A DNA stretch of 52,359 bases from Bradyrhizobium sp. AUGA SZCCT0176 (GCF_018130145.1 NZ_JAFCMB010000031.1:1-52359); one strand, 5' to 3'; counted from the stretch's first letter, positions 26,155-35,184 are shown. Notes: generated by a model not told the origin, from the sequence alone. Numbers and translations are program-made.

Positions 26155-27609
26155 TCACGTCGCCGAGGGAACGTCTAACGGTTGCGCTTCAATTGATCGG
26201 CCGAGCAACGAGCGCACGCTGCCGCGAATCTGATGCCTGAATGCGACGTAACAGGACAGCACGACCACCAGATATAGACTGGTTGCAAGCAGCCAATGCT
26301 TCATGCTTGTCACATCGGCCGACGTCGCCGCGAGAGCCACGACGGTCCCGGCCAGGGTCGCGATGGTCGCTGGAAGCAGGGATTTGACGATCGACATGAA
26401 AGGCAACCCGGTATTTCGGCTGCCAACCACCAGCATAAAGGTGCACACGATAATCGCCGTGACAAGATACACGATAGCAACGGCCTTGAGACCGAACGGC
26501 AGCGCCACCACGAAAGACAGGATCATGGCGATGCTGTTGGCGCTGCTGATCCAGAACTGCAGACGGGCTTTCCCGCGCGCGAGCAGAATCGGACCGGCAT
26601 AGGCAGCAATGGATTGCGCGGCCCCCGCCGGCGCAAGCGCGCTAACCAGCGGCAATACGTCCTGCCAATGCGGCGAAAGGAATGTCGTCACCGGGTAGTA
26701 GAGTCCAAACGTCAGATAGATCATCGCGGGGAAGGTAATCATCGCCGTGACACTCAGCATCGCGCAGATCGCCGCGTTCTGCTCCGCGTGCCGCCCGTTA
26801 CCGGACATGCGGCTCAGCGTCGCCATCAAGACACCGCCGCCTGGCCACGAAAGGATCATCAACGGAAAGATCATGAACTGAAAGGCGAGACCAAAGAGCC
26901 CTACCGCGGCCGCGCCCAGCTTCGCACCGATCAGCAGATTGCCGATGTTGCGCGCGGCGAAATTGAGAATGTTCGAGGCCAGTATCCAGCTCCCGAAGGA
27001 GAGCATCGAACCAACACCACGCCATCGGAAGTTGAGCCTGATCTGATGCCGCGTAACCGCGTAGAAAGCGATCGCGCGAATGATCTGCATCAGGACGTAA
27101 TATGAAATCAGCGCCCAGATCCCCCAGCCCAGAACGGCTCCGACGACGCCCACGGACGCGGCGGTGATTGACGCGCCCGCCTCCACCTTCGCCACGGTCT
27201 GGTAGCGCAACGCGCGCTCGAGTACCGCACGCGGTCCGAGCGCCGCTATGGAAAGGACGACGGAGACGGACAGCGCCGTCAGCACGCCCGACAGGCCATC
27301 CATCTTCACGGCCCCGGCCAGCGGTCCCGCTACAACCGCCAGCACCACGGCACAGCCGATGCCGATCGCCAGCATCATGGTCACGGCCGCTCCGGTCTCC
27401 TCACGCGAGAGCGAGCCTCGCTGTATCATGGCGCTCGACAGACCAAGATCGGTGAGAAGGGCTATGAAGGCGACAAACGGCAGCGAGAAGGCGACCAGAC
27501 CGAACTCGGCCGGGGTGACGAAATAGGTCATCAGCAGCGTCATCAGAAACTGGACGACCGATTTCACGATGTTCACGCCGGACATCGAGAGCAGATTTTT
27601 CAGGATCAT
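26155..27609 (-). CDS. Polysaccharide flippase (Wzx/ExoT-like, PST family)
   Basis: Polytopic inner-membrane protein of 484 residues with about 14 helices. It opens LLSMSGVNIVKSVVQFLMTL, followed by TYFVTPAEFGLVAFSLPFV, a pattern typical of the Polysacc_synt/PST family (a first helix, then a TPAEFGL loop). It would move undecaprenyl-linked repeat units across the inner membrane. It lies upstream of the acetyltransferase with a 12-nt gap. It is a second candidate in addition to the one at 15571 and is the more canonical of the two. Confidence 0.88.
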   Translation of the reverse strand: MILKNLLSMSGVNIVKSVVQFLMTLLMTYFVTPAEFGLVAFSLPFVAFIALLTDLGLSSAMIQRGSLSREETGAAVTMMLAIGIGCAVVLAVVAGPLAGAVKMDGLSGVLTALSVSVVLSIAALGPRAVLERALRYQTVAKVEAGASITAASVGVVGAVLGWGIWALISYYVLMQIIRAIAFYAVTRHQIRLNFRWRGVGSMLSFGSWILASNILNFAARNIGNLLIGAKLGAAAVGLFGLAFQFMIFPLMILSWPGGGVLMATLSRMSGNGRHAEQNAAICAMLSVTAMITFPAMIYLTFGLYYPVTTFLSPHWQDVLPLVSALAPAGAAQSIAAYAGPILLARGKARLQFWISSANSIAMILSFVVALPFGLKAVAIVYLVTAIIVCTFMLVVGSRNTGLPFMSIVKSLLPATIATLAGTVVALAATSADVTSMKHWLLATSLYLVVVLSCYVAFRHQIRGSVRSLLGRSIEAQPLDVPSAT

Positions 27610-27733
27610 GAAGTCATCCGTATATTGTTTTTCCAGCCCCGCATCCGCTCAACACCTGGCTGCGCAATATTCGAAAGCGCCAACCGGCGGGTTGATCGTA
27701 ACGTGTCCAGACCGCGTCCTGAGGCCAACTTCG

Positions 27734-28792
27734 TCATGCGAGGTGCCCCTGCCCTGCTCCATCGGGCGCCCGAAACAGCCGGGGGCGAAACGCGGCATCC
27801 AGAAAGCGCCGAAAACGCACCTCGCAAAGCTCGTAACTTATCGCTCCAGCGACAATCGACAGGACGAAGCCCAGAACCGCAAAGGTCCCGGAAAGAAGCC
27901 AAAGATCCACGCCGCGTCCGGCAAGCTTCGCCCCGATCATCTGCAATGGAAAAAGGGCGAAGGGATGGACCAGATAGAGGCTGTAGCTGATCTTGCCGAG
28001 ATACTGCAGCGATGGTGCACTCAACGCCGTCGCTATACCGGAGTTTTGCGTCAGGGCCATGCCGAACAGCAGAACACCGGGCACGAGACCGATAAATGGG
28101 TGCAGGTATTCGATCGAGACATACATCGCGGCGCCGCAAACCACGCCGGCCAGCAACCCGGTCCACCCTCCGAGCCGGATCGGCAGATCCACGGCACTGA
28201 ACAGCAGCCCAACCAGGAAATACGCGGCAATCGGCCGAAACCATATGCCTGCGACGGCCAACGCGATCAGCGGCAGCGCCAGCATCCAGTTTTTCTGCTG
28301 AACGATGGCCACAAAGGTCGCGGCGAACAGAATGTAGAATGCCCACTCATAGCTCAGTGTCCATGCATTCTGCTGGCCAATCGGAAGCCCCAGAGCGTCG
28401 GGCAGGAACGCAAGGTTGACGAGGAACAACTGGACGTAAGTTCCAACATCAATTCCCTTGAAGAACTTGTAGCCGACGATCGGGCCGATCGTGAATAGCG
28501 TCAGATGGAGCAGGACAAACACGGGAAGGATGCGAAGGCAGCGATCATAGAAGAACTTGGCAACGCTGCGGTGGCGCACCAGGCTGGCCGGAATCAGGAA
28601 GCCGCTGATCATGAAAAACAGCTCGACACCGTGTCCACCCATATTGATGGTCGATCCCAGCCACGGCCAAATCGGCGCCATGAATCCCGCCAGCAGCGGC
28701 ATGTCGTAAAGATGCACGATCAGGACACTGAGCGCAGCGATGCCGCGCAGCCCCTGGATGGCCGGGAGAAAATCCTGTTTTGGAGCGCTCAT
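27734..28792 (-). CDS. Acyltransferase-3 family membrane O-acyltransferase
   Basis: A 352-residue multi-pass membrane protein of the acyltransferase-3 family (PF01757), which transfers acyl groups to sugars at the membrane. It begins with IQGLRGIAALSVLIVHLYDM, containing the family RGxAAL and a catalytic-type histidine (His27). GVELFFMISGFLIP is the conserved FFxxSGF motif. ATG 28792 is chosen because AGGAGG lies 8 nt upstream; the frame is open to 28912 and overlaps the preceding gene in that stretch. The likely role is acetylation, succinylation or similar decoration of the polymer. The acyl group cannot be told from sequence. Confidence 0.88.
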   Translation of the reverse strand: MSAPKQDFLPAIQGLRGIAALSVLIVHLYDMPLLAGFMAPIWPWLGSTINMGGHGVELFFMISGFLIPASLVRHRSVAKFFYDRCLRILPVFVLLHLTLFTIGPIVGYKFFKGIDVGTYVQLFLVNLAFLPDALGLPIGQQNAWTLSYEWAFYILFAATFVAIVQQKNWMLALPLIALAVAGIWFRPIAAYFLVGLLFSAVDLPIRLGGWTGLLAGVVCGAAMYVSIEYLHPFIGLVPGVLLFGMALTQNSGIATALSAPSLQYLGKISYSLYLVHPFALFPLQMIGAKLAGRGVDLWLLSGTFAVLGFVLSIVAGAISYELCEVRFRRFLDAAFRPRLFRAPDGAGQGHLA

Positions 28793-28886
28793 CACCGCTC
28801 CCTCCTCTGAGAGGGAGCCATGGCAGGGACGCGGGGCGCGCGGGGGAAAGGCACTATCAGCGCCGGTGAGTGCCACGAGACTTTCA

Positions 28887-30239
28887 TCATGCCGGCCGCG
28901 ATGCCAGACCATCGATGCCAGGCGCGATCGGTGCAGAACTCACCAGATCCCGATTCGGCGCGCCTCGCTTGGCGAACATGTCGCTAAAGGCGGCACCGAT
29001 CATGATCAACCCGCTGGCCGGGCCATAGGCCAGTACCGTGATGGTAAAGAGGTTCATCGCGATCGTGGCGGACAGCTTGTAGATATCCCTGGTCCTCATG
29101 ACCGCGGCGATGGCGAAAATCATGAATACGACGAAGATCGGGCCAAACATCAGATACGTGCCGATATAGAAATTATCGACTGGCACATAGTAGCTGAGCT
29201 TGTTCGAGAATAGCTGCTGCGGATAATTGAAACAGCCGAGGCCGCAACCGGTCACGAATCCCACGGGCATGAGCTCTTGCATATACACAAACGGGAGCTG
29301 CCAGCTGTTATTGACGCGATCCTGAAGGCTGAAGAATCCCCGAGAGATGCTGGTGAGGCCGTCGCCGGCGAAGAACATCATCAGCACGAACGGAACCAGG
29401 ATCGATGCGAAGGAGAGCCCCGCCATCCGGCGCAGCATGGGAAACTTCTCGCGTTCCGGGAGCATTCGAATGACAACAAGGCACAACAGGTACATTATCA
29501 TCACGCCCAGCGTGGTCTTGCTGGTCGTGAGCTTGATGGCGTAAAGGCCGACCGGCGCCCAGATGGCGATCCACAGCAGACTTCTGCGAGCCGACGTCAA
29601 CACGAAGGTAATAAACACGAAAAACGCGGCCATGGTGCTGTCGGCGGCAAACCCCGCCAGTCGCGTTTCCGACGCCGCCCACCAAAGTCTGGTGGCCTGC
29701 CGCGTGGCTCCCAGCGTTTCGAAAGCAAAGCCAACCCATGGCATCTGCACGCGTGATGAAAGGAAGATGCCGAAAATGGTAATGAAGAAGATGGGATGGA
29801 TCAGGGCAAGAAGCTGCTTGTACTGACTAAAGTCGCGCCGACAAAAACAAAAACCCACAAACACGGGCGCTATCATCTTGAACGACGATGCCATGCCGGC
29901 GAAGTAGCCCAGAAAAACAAATCCGACGTATAAGGCGAACGCGATGTATAGCAGCGTGAGGACAGCGATCAGGCTCTTGCCGGTGATGATGTAGCGCTGG
30001 ATAAAAGCCAGAATGCACATCAGCGCAAAGATATCCGGAAGAAACCACAGGACGTCCAGTTTAGCGATGCTCAGGTAGTAGCGTAGGGCGCCGGCGAACG
30101 CGTCGCGATAGAAATAGAGAAGCAGCGCAATCGCCTCGACGTTCCAGATGCCGATTTCCGGCAATTGGTTGTTTAGAGGCAACGGCTCCGGAGCTTTGAA
30201 ATCCGGTGCTGCGAGAGATGGCGACGACCGGCTCGTCAT
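28887..30239 (-). CDS. Polysaccharide polymerase-like membrane protein (Wzy type)
   Basis: A 450-residue protein with about 11-12 transmembrane helices and a larger periplasmic loop in the second half (around GDGLTSISRGFFSLQDRVNN and GFVTGCGLGCFNYPQQLF). The GxGLGxFxxP phrase and topology are seen in Wzy/EpsG-like polymerases, which join repeat units in the periplasm. Its start codon overlaps the stop of the upstream acyltransferase in ATGA (4 bp), and GAAGGAGGGG lies close upstream, so translation is coupled. The family is very divergent, so the call relies on topology and context. Confidence 0.7.
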   Translation of the reverse strand: MTSRSSPSLAAPDFKAPEPLPLNNQLPEIGIWNVEAIALLLYFYRDAFAGALRYYLSIAKLDVLWFLPDIFALMCILAFIQRYIITGKSLIAVLTLLYIAFALYVGFVFLGYFAGMASSFKMIAPVFVGFCFCRRDFSQYKQLLALIHPIFFITIFGIFLSSRVQMPWVGFAFETLGATRQATRLWWAASETRLAGFAADSTMAAFFVFITFVLTSARRSLLWIAIWAPVGLYAIKLTTSKTTLGVMIMYLLCLVVIRMLPEREKFPMLRRMAGLSFASILVPFVLMMFFAGDGLTSISRGFFSLQDRVNNSWQLPFVYMQELMPVGFVTGCGLGCFNYPQQLFSNKLSYYVPVDNFYIGTYLMFGPIFVVFMIFAIAAVMRTRDIYKLSATIAMNLFTITVLAYGPASGLIMIGAAFSDMFAKRGAPNRDLVSSAPIAPGIDGLASRPA

Positions 30240-31426
30240 TGCCCCCCTCCTTCGGCCGTCGCGACAACGCGAGGCCTGCGGGCCAAAAGTCCGACGATGG
30301 CTTTCGAGCCGGGGATCTCGATATTCGCATAGGTCAGGTTCGACAGCGCAAGAACGGCTACAACGTAACCCGACAGCAGTAGCGTTGCAGCTGTTCCCGA
30401 ACCGAACTGATCAATCACCTCAAACTTCCGCACGCCAACGCCGCGCGCAAAGTATTCGATCAATACGAGCACGAGCGCGTGTACCATGTAGATCGAATAG
30501 GATCGCTTGCCGAGCCACACCAGCGGCTTGACCGACAGCAGGTTCGGCAGGCCACGTCCGGGGAACGCCATCAGCGATCCGAGCAGGACGGCGAAAATGA
30601 CCGGGGCGAGAAAGCTCGACATCGGCCACATTCCGACCACGCAGACAATGGCGATGGCCGCAATCGCGGCGCCGATCTGCCAGATCGACTGCAAAGCCGG
30701 GCGCACGGCAGGAGGCACCGACGCCACCGCTCTGAGCGTCAGCACGCCGAGGAAAAAACTCAGTATGCAGCGTGCGATGCCAAAGGTGTGAAAGTCCAGG
30801 GCATATTGTCGAAGAACCAGCAGGATAAAAGCCCAACTGGCCAACGACAGAAACAGCGAAAGCACATAGACAATGCGAACGTCCCGGAATTTTTGAGCCA
30901 GAACCACGACGCCGCCAAACACGAGGTAGGTATAGAATTCGGCGCTGATGCTCCAGCTTGGGCCGTTCCAGCTCAAATAATCAACGAAACCGATCGCGTG
31001 CAGCAGAAGCACATTCAGGAAAAACGAATAGCCGTTGTTGACCGCCATCTCGGGCGGCGCGAAATGAATCAGGCCGGTGCCCACAAGGCCGAGCTTCATC
31101 ATTCGAAACGAGAGGAATGCGAGCAACGTGACGATGTGGAGCGGATAGATGCGAGCGAGCCGGCGCACGATGTACTCCCGAAACTCGAAAGTACCGAAGC
31201 CGCCTCGCACGTAACTCATCGAAATCACGATGCCGCTCAGAACGAAGAACAGATCAACGAACAGCCAGGCGTTATGAAAAAACGCAAAGTCGATCCAGGC
31301 CCTGTTCGGCAGGACCGCGGCAAGCGGTTGAGAAATGACAAAATGATGGACCACGACGCAAAGCGCGGCTATGCCGCGAACGCTGTCGAGCGGGACATAG
31401 TGTTCTTTTGAGCGATGGCCCGTCAC
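30236..31426 (-). CDS. Acyltransferase-3 family membrane O-acyltransferase
   Basis: A 396-residue multi-pass acyltransferase-3 protein. The N-terminus YVPLDSVRGIAALCVVVHHF carries the RGIAAL motif and a His-His pair (27-28). WLFVDLFFVLSGIVISMSY holds the conserved FFxLSG motif, and the YIVRRLARIYPLH segment is the usual R-x10-R helix loop. The start is GTG 31426. It is the first gene of a minus-strand group and overlaps the polymerase gene by 4 bp. It is distinct from the one at 27734, so two different acyl decorations or positions are possible. Confidence 0.88.
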   Translation of the reverse strand: MTGHRSKEHYVPLDSVRGIAALCVVVHHFVISQPLAAVLPNRAWIDFAFFHNAWLFVDLFFVLSGIVISMSYVRGGFGTFEFREYIVRRLARIYPLHIVTLLAFLSFRMMKLGLVGTGLIHFAPPEMAVNNGYSFFLNVLLLHAIGFVDYLSWNGPSWSISAEFYTYLVFGGVVVLAQKFRDVRIVYVLSLFLSLASWAFILLVLRQYALDFHTFGIARCILSFFLGVLTLRAVASVPPAVRPALQSIWQIGAAIAAIAIVCVVGMWPMSSFLAPVIFAVLLGSLMAFPGRGLPNLLSVKPLVWLGKRSYSIYMVHALVLVLIEYFARGVGVRKFEVIDQFGSGTAATLLLSGYVVAVLALSNLTYANIEIPGSKAIVGLLARRPRVVATAEGGGQ

Positions 31427-31981
31427 GATCGAATTATGTCCGAATTGTTGCGATGCAACATAGTGCCTCTCTTCCGTTTTCCGTTCAACCCGAACCTTAA
31501 AATCCTCCCGAGAAAAACCGACCGCGCATGGCAGCTCCGCAAATAAATGCCCCCGTAGAAGCGCGGCCGCATTTTTAATCGCCCTGCACGTTTAATCGTC
31601 CCGTGTGGCAGGCTCCAGAATAAATACACCGGCGAAAAGCAACGTATTTGCCGTCGTCTGCGCCGGCATATCCGCAAATGGATGCGGCCACGAAGACGAC
31701 GCATTTTAAAGCGGGCGTGAAACAATCCCTTCGCATCGCTGGCTCTTTGGAAGGCAGATCGATAAATTCGGGAACCTGGGACCAGCCCGGTCGGCCGCCG
31801 CCGTTTACCGCGCCCAAGTTCCAGTCAGTTCAGGAATGGGGTTTGGCACCTGCCGTCGCATAAGGGATCAATCAGGAAAATTCTGGGCGGAGCGTCCAAT
31901 CTTGTCGCGATAGCTGTTTTCGTCCTGGCGCCATTTCCGCTTGGATCGGCGGATTTCGTCTGGATCTGGATCTGGATCGTC
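31427..31981. promoter_or_regulatory. Divergent intergenic region upstream of an acyltransferase operon and a ligase/polymerase gene
   Basis: It lies between minus-strand and plus-strand groups. TTTAATC boxes occur at 31572-31578 and 31589-31595, with further AT-rich blocks. The last part (31883-31981, or from 31871) probably codes for the first transmembrane segment of the following protein, but no ATG, GTG or TTG lies in frame there. No promoter could be placed with confidence. Confidence 0.4.
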
Positions 31982-33265
31982 TTGCTCGCGCTCAGTCTAT
32001 TGACGGCGGATCTGGAAGCCATCGGCCGCGAGGATTTTCGCCTGTTGCTGCCGCTGTTCATGACGATGGTGCTGATCAGCGCGATCGTCATGCTGCAAAC
32101 ATGGCCCGGTCCGCTGGTGGGACGGACGAATGCCGTCTGGAAGCTTCCGCTCGATCTCCTCGGCGCCGATGTCCCTGCTCGCATTTCGATGACCGCGGCC
32201 GGCCCTTGGCTCGCTTTTGGCTCCCCTCTGCTGGTGTCGCTTGCGTTCGTGCGCGCCTTTCTTCTTGCAGCCGATGCGCCAGTGGCCCAACGGCTTCTCC
32301 GGATATTGGCGTGGGCGGGTTTTCTTTACGCTTGTTACGGAATCCTGGCGCAGCTTGCCGACCCGAATACGCTGTTATTCAGGCAGAAGGAGGCCTATCT
32401 CGGCTTCGCCACCGGCACATTCGTCAATCGCAACACCGCCGCGACATTCTGGGGCAGTTGCGCCTTGCTCTTCCTGGTGCCTCTGTTGCGCTCGCTACAT
32501 CGCGGAGACCAGCGCGCTGCCCCGCCGTCAGATCAGCCGCTCGCGTTGCTCGGGCACTATTTCGCCGCACCAGCGGCTCTCGCTGTCGGATTTACCGTCT
32601 GCACGCTGGCGACCGCGATGACGGGATCACGCGCAGGGCTGCTGCTGTCGATCTGCGCGTTTCTGCTGGCCGGCACACTCTATCTGTGGCCGCTTGAGCT
32701 CGGTACTTTTCGAAGATGGGCGCTGCTGGCGGGAGCCGCGGTCGTTTCCGTCCTGGTTCTTCAGCTGATCGGCGGCGCGGTGGCAGGGCGGATTCTCACC
32801 TATGGCCTGATCGACGATCAGCGGCTGGCGGCCTACCGCGCCGCGATCGCAATCGTCAGCGACCATCCGCTGTTTGGCGTCGGATTGGGCAATTTCGAGG
32901 CGGCTTTTGCCGCCTACCGGCCCGCCGAATTAGGCAGCCTCGGGATTTGGGACCGCGCCCACAGCACGCCGCTGCAACTCGCGGTCGAAATTGGCCTGCC
33001 CGCGACCATCCCGATCGTTGCGACCGTGCTTTGGTATGTTTACCAATTGTTCCGGGGCAGCTTGCTGCGGCGGCGCGATCGCTACATCCCCGTCACCGGA
33101 GCCAGCGTCGCCGCGCTGGGGTTGCTTCACAGCAGCATCGATTTTTCGCTGCAGATAGCCGGTTACGGGGTTTTTTTCGCCGCGATCACCGGTGCCGGGC
33201 TGGCGCAGTGCCTTCCGTCGTCATTGCGAAAAAACGGTGGCGGAGCTGTGGCGACTGAATTATGA
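31982..33265 (+). CDS. O-antigen ligase/polymerase family membrane protein (Wzy_C), start uncertain
   Basis: A 427-residue polytopic membrane protein from the first canonical start, TTG 31982. The late segment HPLFGVGLGNFEAAFAAY, followed by WDRAHSTPLQLAVEIGLP, matches the Wzy_C ligase/polymerase family, with the HS-x6-E pattern in the periplasmic loop. It would polymerise or transfer lipid-linked glycan. The open frame extends upstream without a canonical start and encodes what looks like a further hydrophobic helix (LVAIAVFVLAPFPLGSADFV). An ATC at 31871 (AAGGGA upstream) or a CTG at 31883 could be the true start, or a small mutation may have removed an ATG. Confidence 0.82.
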   Translation: MLALSLLTADLEAIGREDFRLLLPLFMTMVLISAIVMLQTWPGPLVGRTNAVWKLPLDLLGADVPARISMTAAGPWLAFGSPLLVSLAFVRAFLLAADAPVAQRLLRILAWAGFLYACYGILAQLADPNTLLFRQKEAYLGFATGTFVNRNTAATFWGSCALLFLVPLLRSLHRGDQRAAPPSDQPLALLGHYFAAPAALAVGFTVCTLATAMTGSRAGLLLSICAFLLAGTLYLWPLELGTFRRWALLAGAAVVSVLVLQLIGGAVAGRILTYGLIDDQRLAAYRAAIAIVSDHPLFGVGLGNFEAAFAAYRPAELGSLGIWDRAHSTPLQLAVEIGLPATIPIVATVLWYVYQLFRGSLLRRRDRYIPVTGASVAALGLLHSSIDFSLQIAGYGVFFAAITGAGLAQCLPSSLRKNGGGAVATEL

Positions 33266-33307
33266 TTTAATTTAAATCGGCTGTTTTTAATTGCGATTGA
33301 TTGGGCA

Positions 33308-33946
33308 ATGACAATGCGTTTGGTGGGTTTTTGTCTCGTGATGCTCGTGACCGGCGGAACGGCCCCGGTTGCCGCGGCACCCGCCAGCGGCGGATGCGTC
33401 CCGAACTCCTCGCTGGTGTCGGCAGAGCGCGCGACATCCTTTCTGGAGAACCCTGAAGCGCTCCTGAGCCAGTTCAAGGACGGTCAGGGCGGCCTCGCGT
33501 CGCAAATCCGCGACATGCTGATGACCCGGCCCGAGACGCTCGAAGGCATCGCATCGCTTTCCAAGGCCAGTTCCGCCGATCAAAGCCGTGCGATCGGTGC
33601 CGGTCTCGGCACCGCCGCCGCCGTGTGCGTGCTGACGCAGCCGGCCTTTGCCCAGCAAATCCAGGAAGTGGTCCTGAAGGCTGAGAATCCGCCGCTGATT
33701 CAAGCCTTCGTGAGCATCACAGGGGATATTCCGACCGAGGCGATCACCGGAGCAGATCCCAACGGCGACACCACCGCCGGCGGTGGACAGGGCACCACAT
33801 CGACGCCGTCGCCGGGCGCCGTTTCGAGCAACAGCAGCACAACTTTCGGCGGCGGCGCTGGCGCCAGTACCAGTACAACGACGCTTTTCACGACAGCCGC
33901 GGCCGGAACGCCATCCGTTCTGACGCCGGTCAGTCCGACCAACTGA
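33308..33946 (+). CDS. Small exported protein, paralogue of 35185; possible peptidase substrate
   Basis: A 212-residue protein with a signal peptide (MRLVGFCLVMLVTG up to the APVAAAPA cleavage region). A helical domain with two cysteines follows, then a Ser/Thr/Gly-rich tail. The region between the two cysteines aligns without gaps with the protein at 35185: both have exactly 76 residues between Cys and Cys, with about 22 identities by hand count. The tail contains TTAAAGTPSV (Thr195-Gly200 region), which resembles the T/P-A-A-G site cut by LapG peptidases. It precedes the BTLCP gene. I do not recognise a named family. Confidence 0.8.
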   Translation: MTMRLVGFCLVMLVTGGTAPVAAAPASGGCVPNSSLVSAERATSFLENPEALLSQFKDGQGGLASQIRDMLMTRPETLEGIASLSKASSADQSRAIGAGLGTAAAVCVLTQPAFAQQIQEVVLKAENPPLIQAFVSITGDIPTEAITGADPNGDTTAGGGQGTTSTPSPGAVSSNSSTTFGGGAGASTSTTTLFTTAAAGTPSVLTPVSPTN

Positions 33947-34106
33947 GCGCCATGGAACGCCTGGATTGATCGCGAATTAACCAATATCCATCAGGCAGAT
34001 AACGTCATCTGCGGTTAGATTCAATTTTAACTATCGGCGGAACCTAAACCCAACAACTCCGTGAGACACCGTACCTGCGTCAAGAAAAAGAATGACGGGG
34101 GACGAC

Positions 34107-34754
34107 ATGAGACTGCTATTTGCACCGATGCTGGCGACCGCAATCGCATTTGCCGGTGGCGCCGCCAGGGCCGAAACCGACGCCTCGACCGACGTGTCGC
34201 GGACCAACCGGACGGCCTTCATCGAGGAGTTCGACAACACGCTCGCGCCGCTCCAGTTCGTGAAGTTTTGCATGAACTACCGCGCTGAATGCGACGCGGA
34301 AACCGGCGTGCAGGCATTGCCGACCGCCGACCGCGCGATGGAAATGCTGCGAGACGTCAACGCCTCGGTTAACGAAGCGATATCACCGCTGCGCAAGTCC
34401 ACGGATCCGATAACCGCGCGCTGGACGGTCTCGCCGGCCGCAGGCGACTGCAACGATTACGCAGTCACCAAGCGGCACCAATTGATTGCAAGGGGTTGGC
34501 CCCAGAGCGCGCTGCGCCTGGCGGTGGTCCTGACCAGCAGCGGTCAGGGGCACCTTGTGCTGGTCGCCCGGCTTCCCGACGGCGACGTTGTTCTCGACAA
34601 CCTGTCGCGCGACGTCCGTCCCTGGAATGCCATGGGCTATACGTGGATATCGATGCAATCGAGCGACAATCCGCGCTTTTGGGTTGCTGTCGGCAGCCAC
34701 GGCCAGCGCCTCCAGGCGAACCGGCTTGCATCCGTTAGGCCGCAGCTTCAGTGA
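34107..34754 (+). CDS. BTLCP (LapG-like) periplasmic cysteine peptidase
   Basis: A bacterial transglutaminase-like cysteine peptidase (peptidase C93/DUF920 family), 215 residues. A signal peptide (LLFAPMLATAIAFAGGAARA) is followed by the catalytic triad: Cys115 in AAGDCNDYAVTKRH, His149 in GQGHLVLVARL and Asp164 in VVLDNLSRDV. The best-studied member, LapG, cleaves a type I-secreted adhesin near its N-terminus to release it from the cell surface. ATG 34107 has a GGGG(G)A site upstream; ATG 34092 is also in frame. It sits between two paralogous small exported proteins and upstream of the Wzc kinase. Its substrate is unknown. Confidence 0.88.
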   Translation: MRLLFAPMLATAIAFAGGAARAETDASTDVSRTNRTAFIEEFDNTLAPLQFVKFCMNYRAECDAETGVQALPTADRAMEMLRDVNASVNEAISPLRKSTDPITARWTVSPAAGDCNDYAVTKRHQLIARGWPQSALRLAVVLTSSGQGHLVLVARLPDGDVVLDNLSRDVRPWNAMGYTWISMQSSDNPRFWVAVGSHGQRLQANRLASVRPQLQ

Positions 34755-35184
34755 ACATTTATTGATAACTCACGGCATGGTTGCCCTCCCGTGAGCCTGC
34801 ACCCGCCATCGATGGCTCCGGGCCACGGGCGGGTTGCAGTTCGTCTCACCGTCGGGTGAGAACGCGCGCTTTATTGATTATATTCTTATTAATACCTCAA
34901 AAATCTTGTCACCCTCAGGCATCGGCGGCCGCCCAGGCCGCTTCTGGATGAAGGCCGTCATGGGTCGCCGGACGGACGGGACATTTCACTGGTCCGGAAT
35001 TTGCTAGTTCCTCAAAGTCACGGGGACACTCTTTTGCACTGCACAAAAAGATGACACAGTTCTTTGCCATCATTGCCTTGAACAGGTGATTAAATGCCTG
35101 CAGATGTGATTAAACGCCTGAACCGGCGATTAAACACTGAACCTTCGATTAAACCGTATTTCCCCACCAGCCAGCGGTACACGA
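34755..35184. promoter_or_regulatory. Intergenic region with hairpins and a GATTAAA box array
   Basis: 430 bp. Near the start CTCACGG (34769-34775) and CCGTGAG (34789-34795) form a hairpin after the peptidase gene, but without a T-run. An AT-rich block follows around 34870-34900. The last 100 bp contain four GATTAAA boxes described separately. A promoter for the 35185-38808 group is expected here. Confidence 0.5.
35088..35154 (+). repeat. Four GATTAAA(C/T) boxes at 20/20/19-bp spacing
   Basis: The boxes start at 35088, 35108, 35128 and 35147, and three are followed by gcCTG- or CTGaa-like bases. The spacing is about two helical turns, so the boxes face the same side of the DNA. They lie 31-97 bp upstream of the 35185 start, as expected for cooperative binding of a regulator. 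The factor is unknown. Confidence 0.75.

Noticed and set aside
26296..27105. 269-codon plus-strand frame opposite the second flippase
   Set aside because: Product rich in Arg/Gln/His without hydrophobic pattern, while the opposite strand encodes a regular 14-helix membrane protein.
34769..34795. Hairpin after the BTLCP gene as a rho-independent terminator
   Set aside because: A 7-bp stem with a 13-nt loop and no following T-run; too weak to call.
35088..35154. GATTAAA boxes as a short CRISPR-like array
   Set aside because: The repeated core is only 7-8 bp with 12-13 bp between, far below CRISPR repeat length; it fits regulator boxes better.
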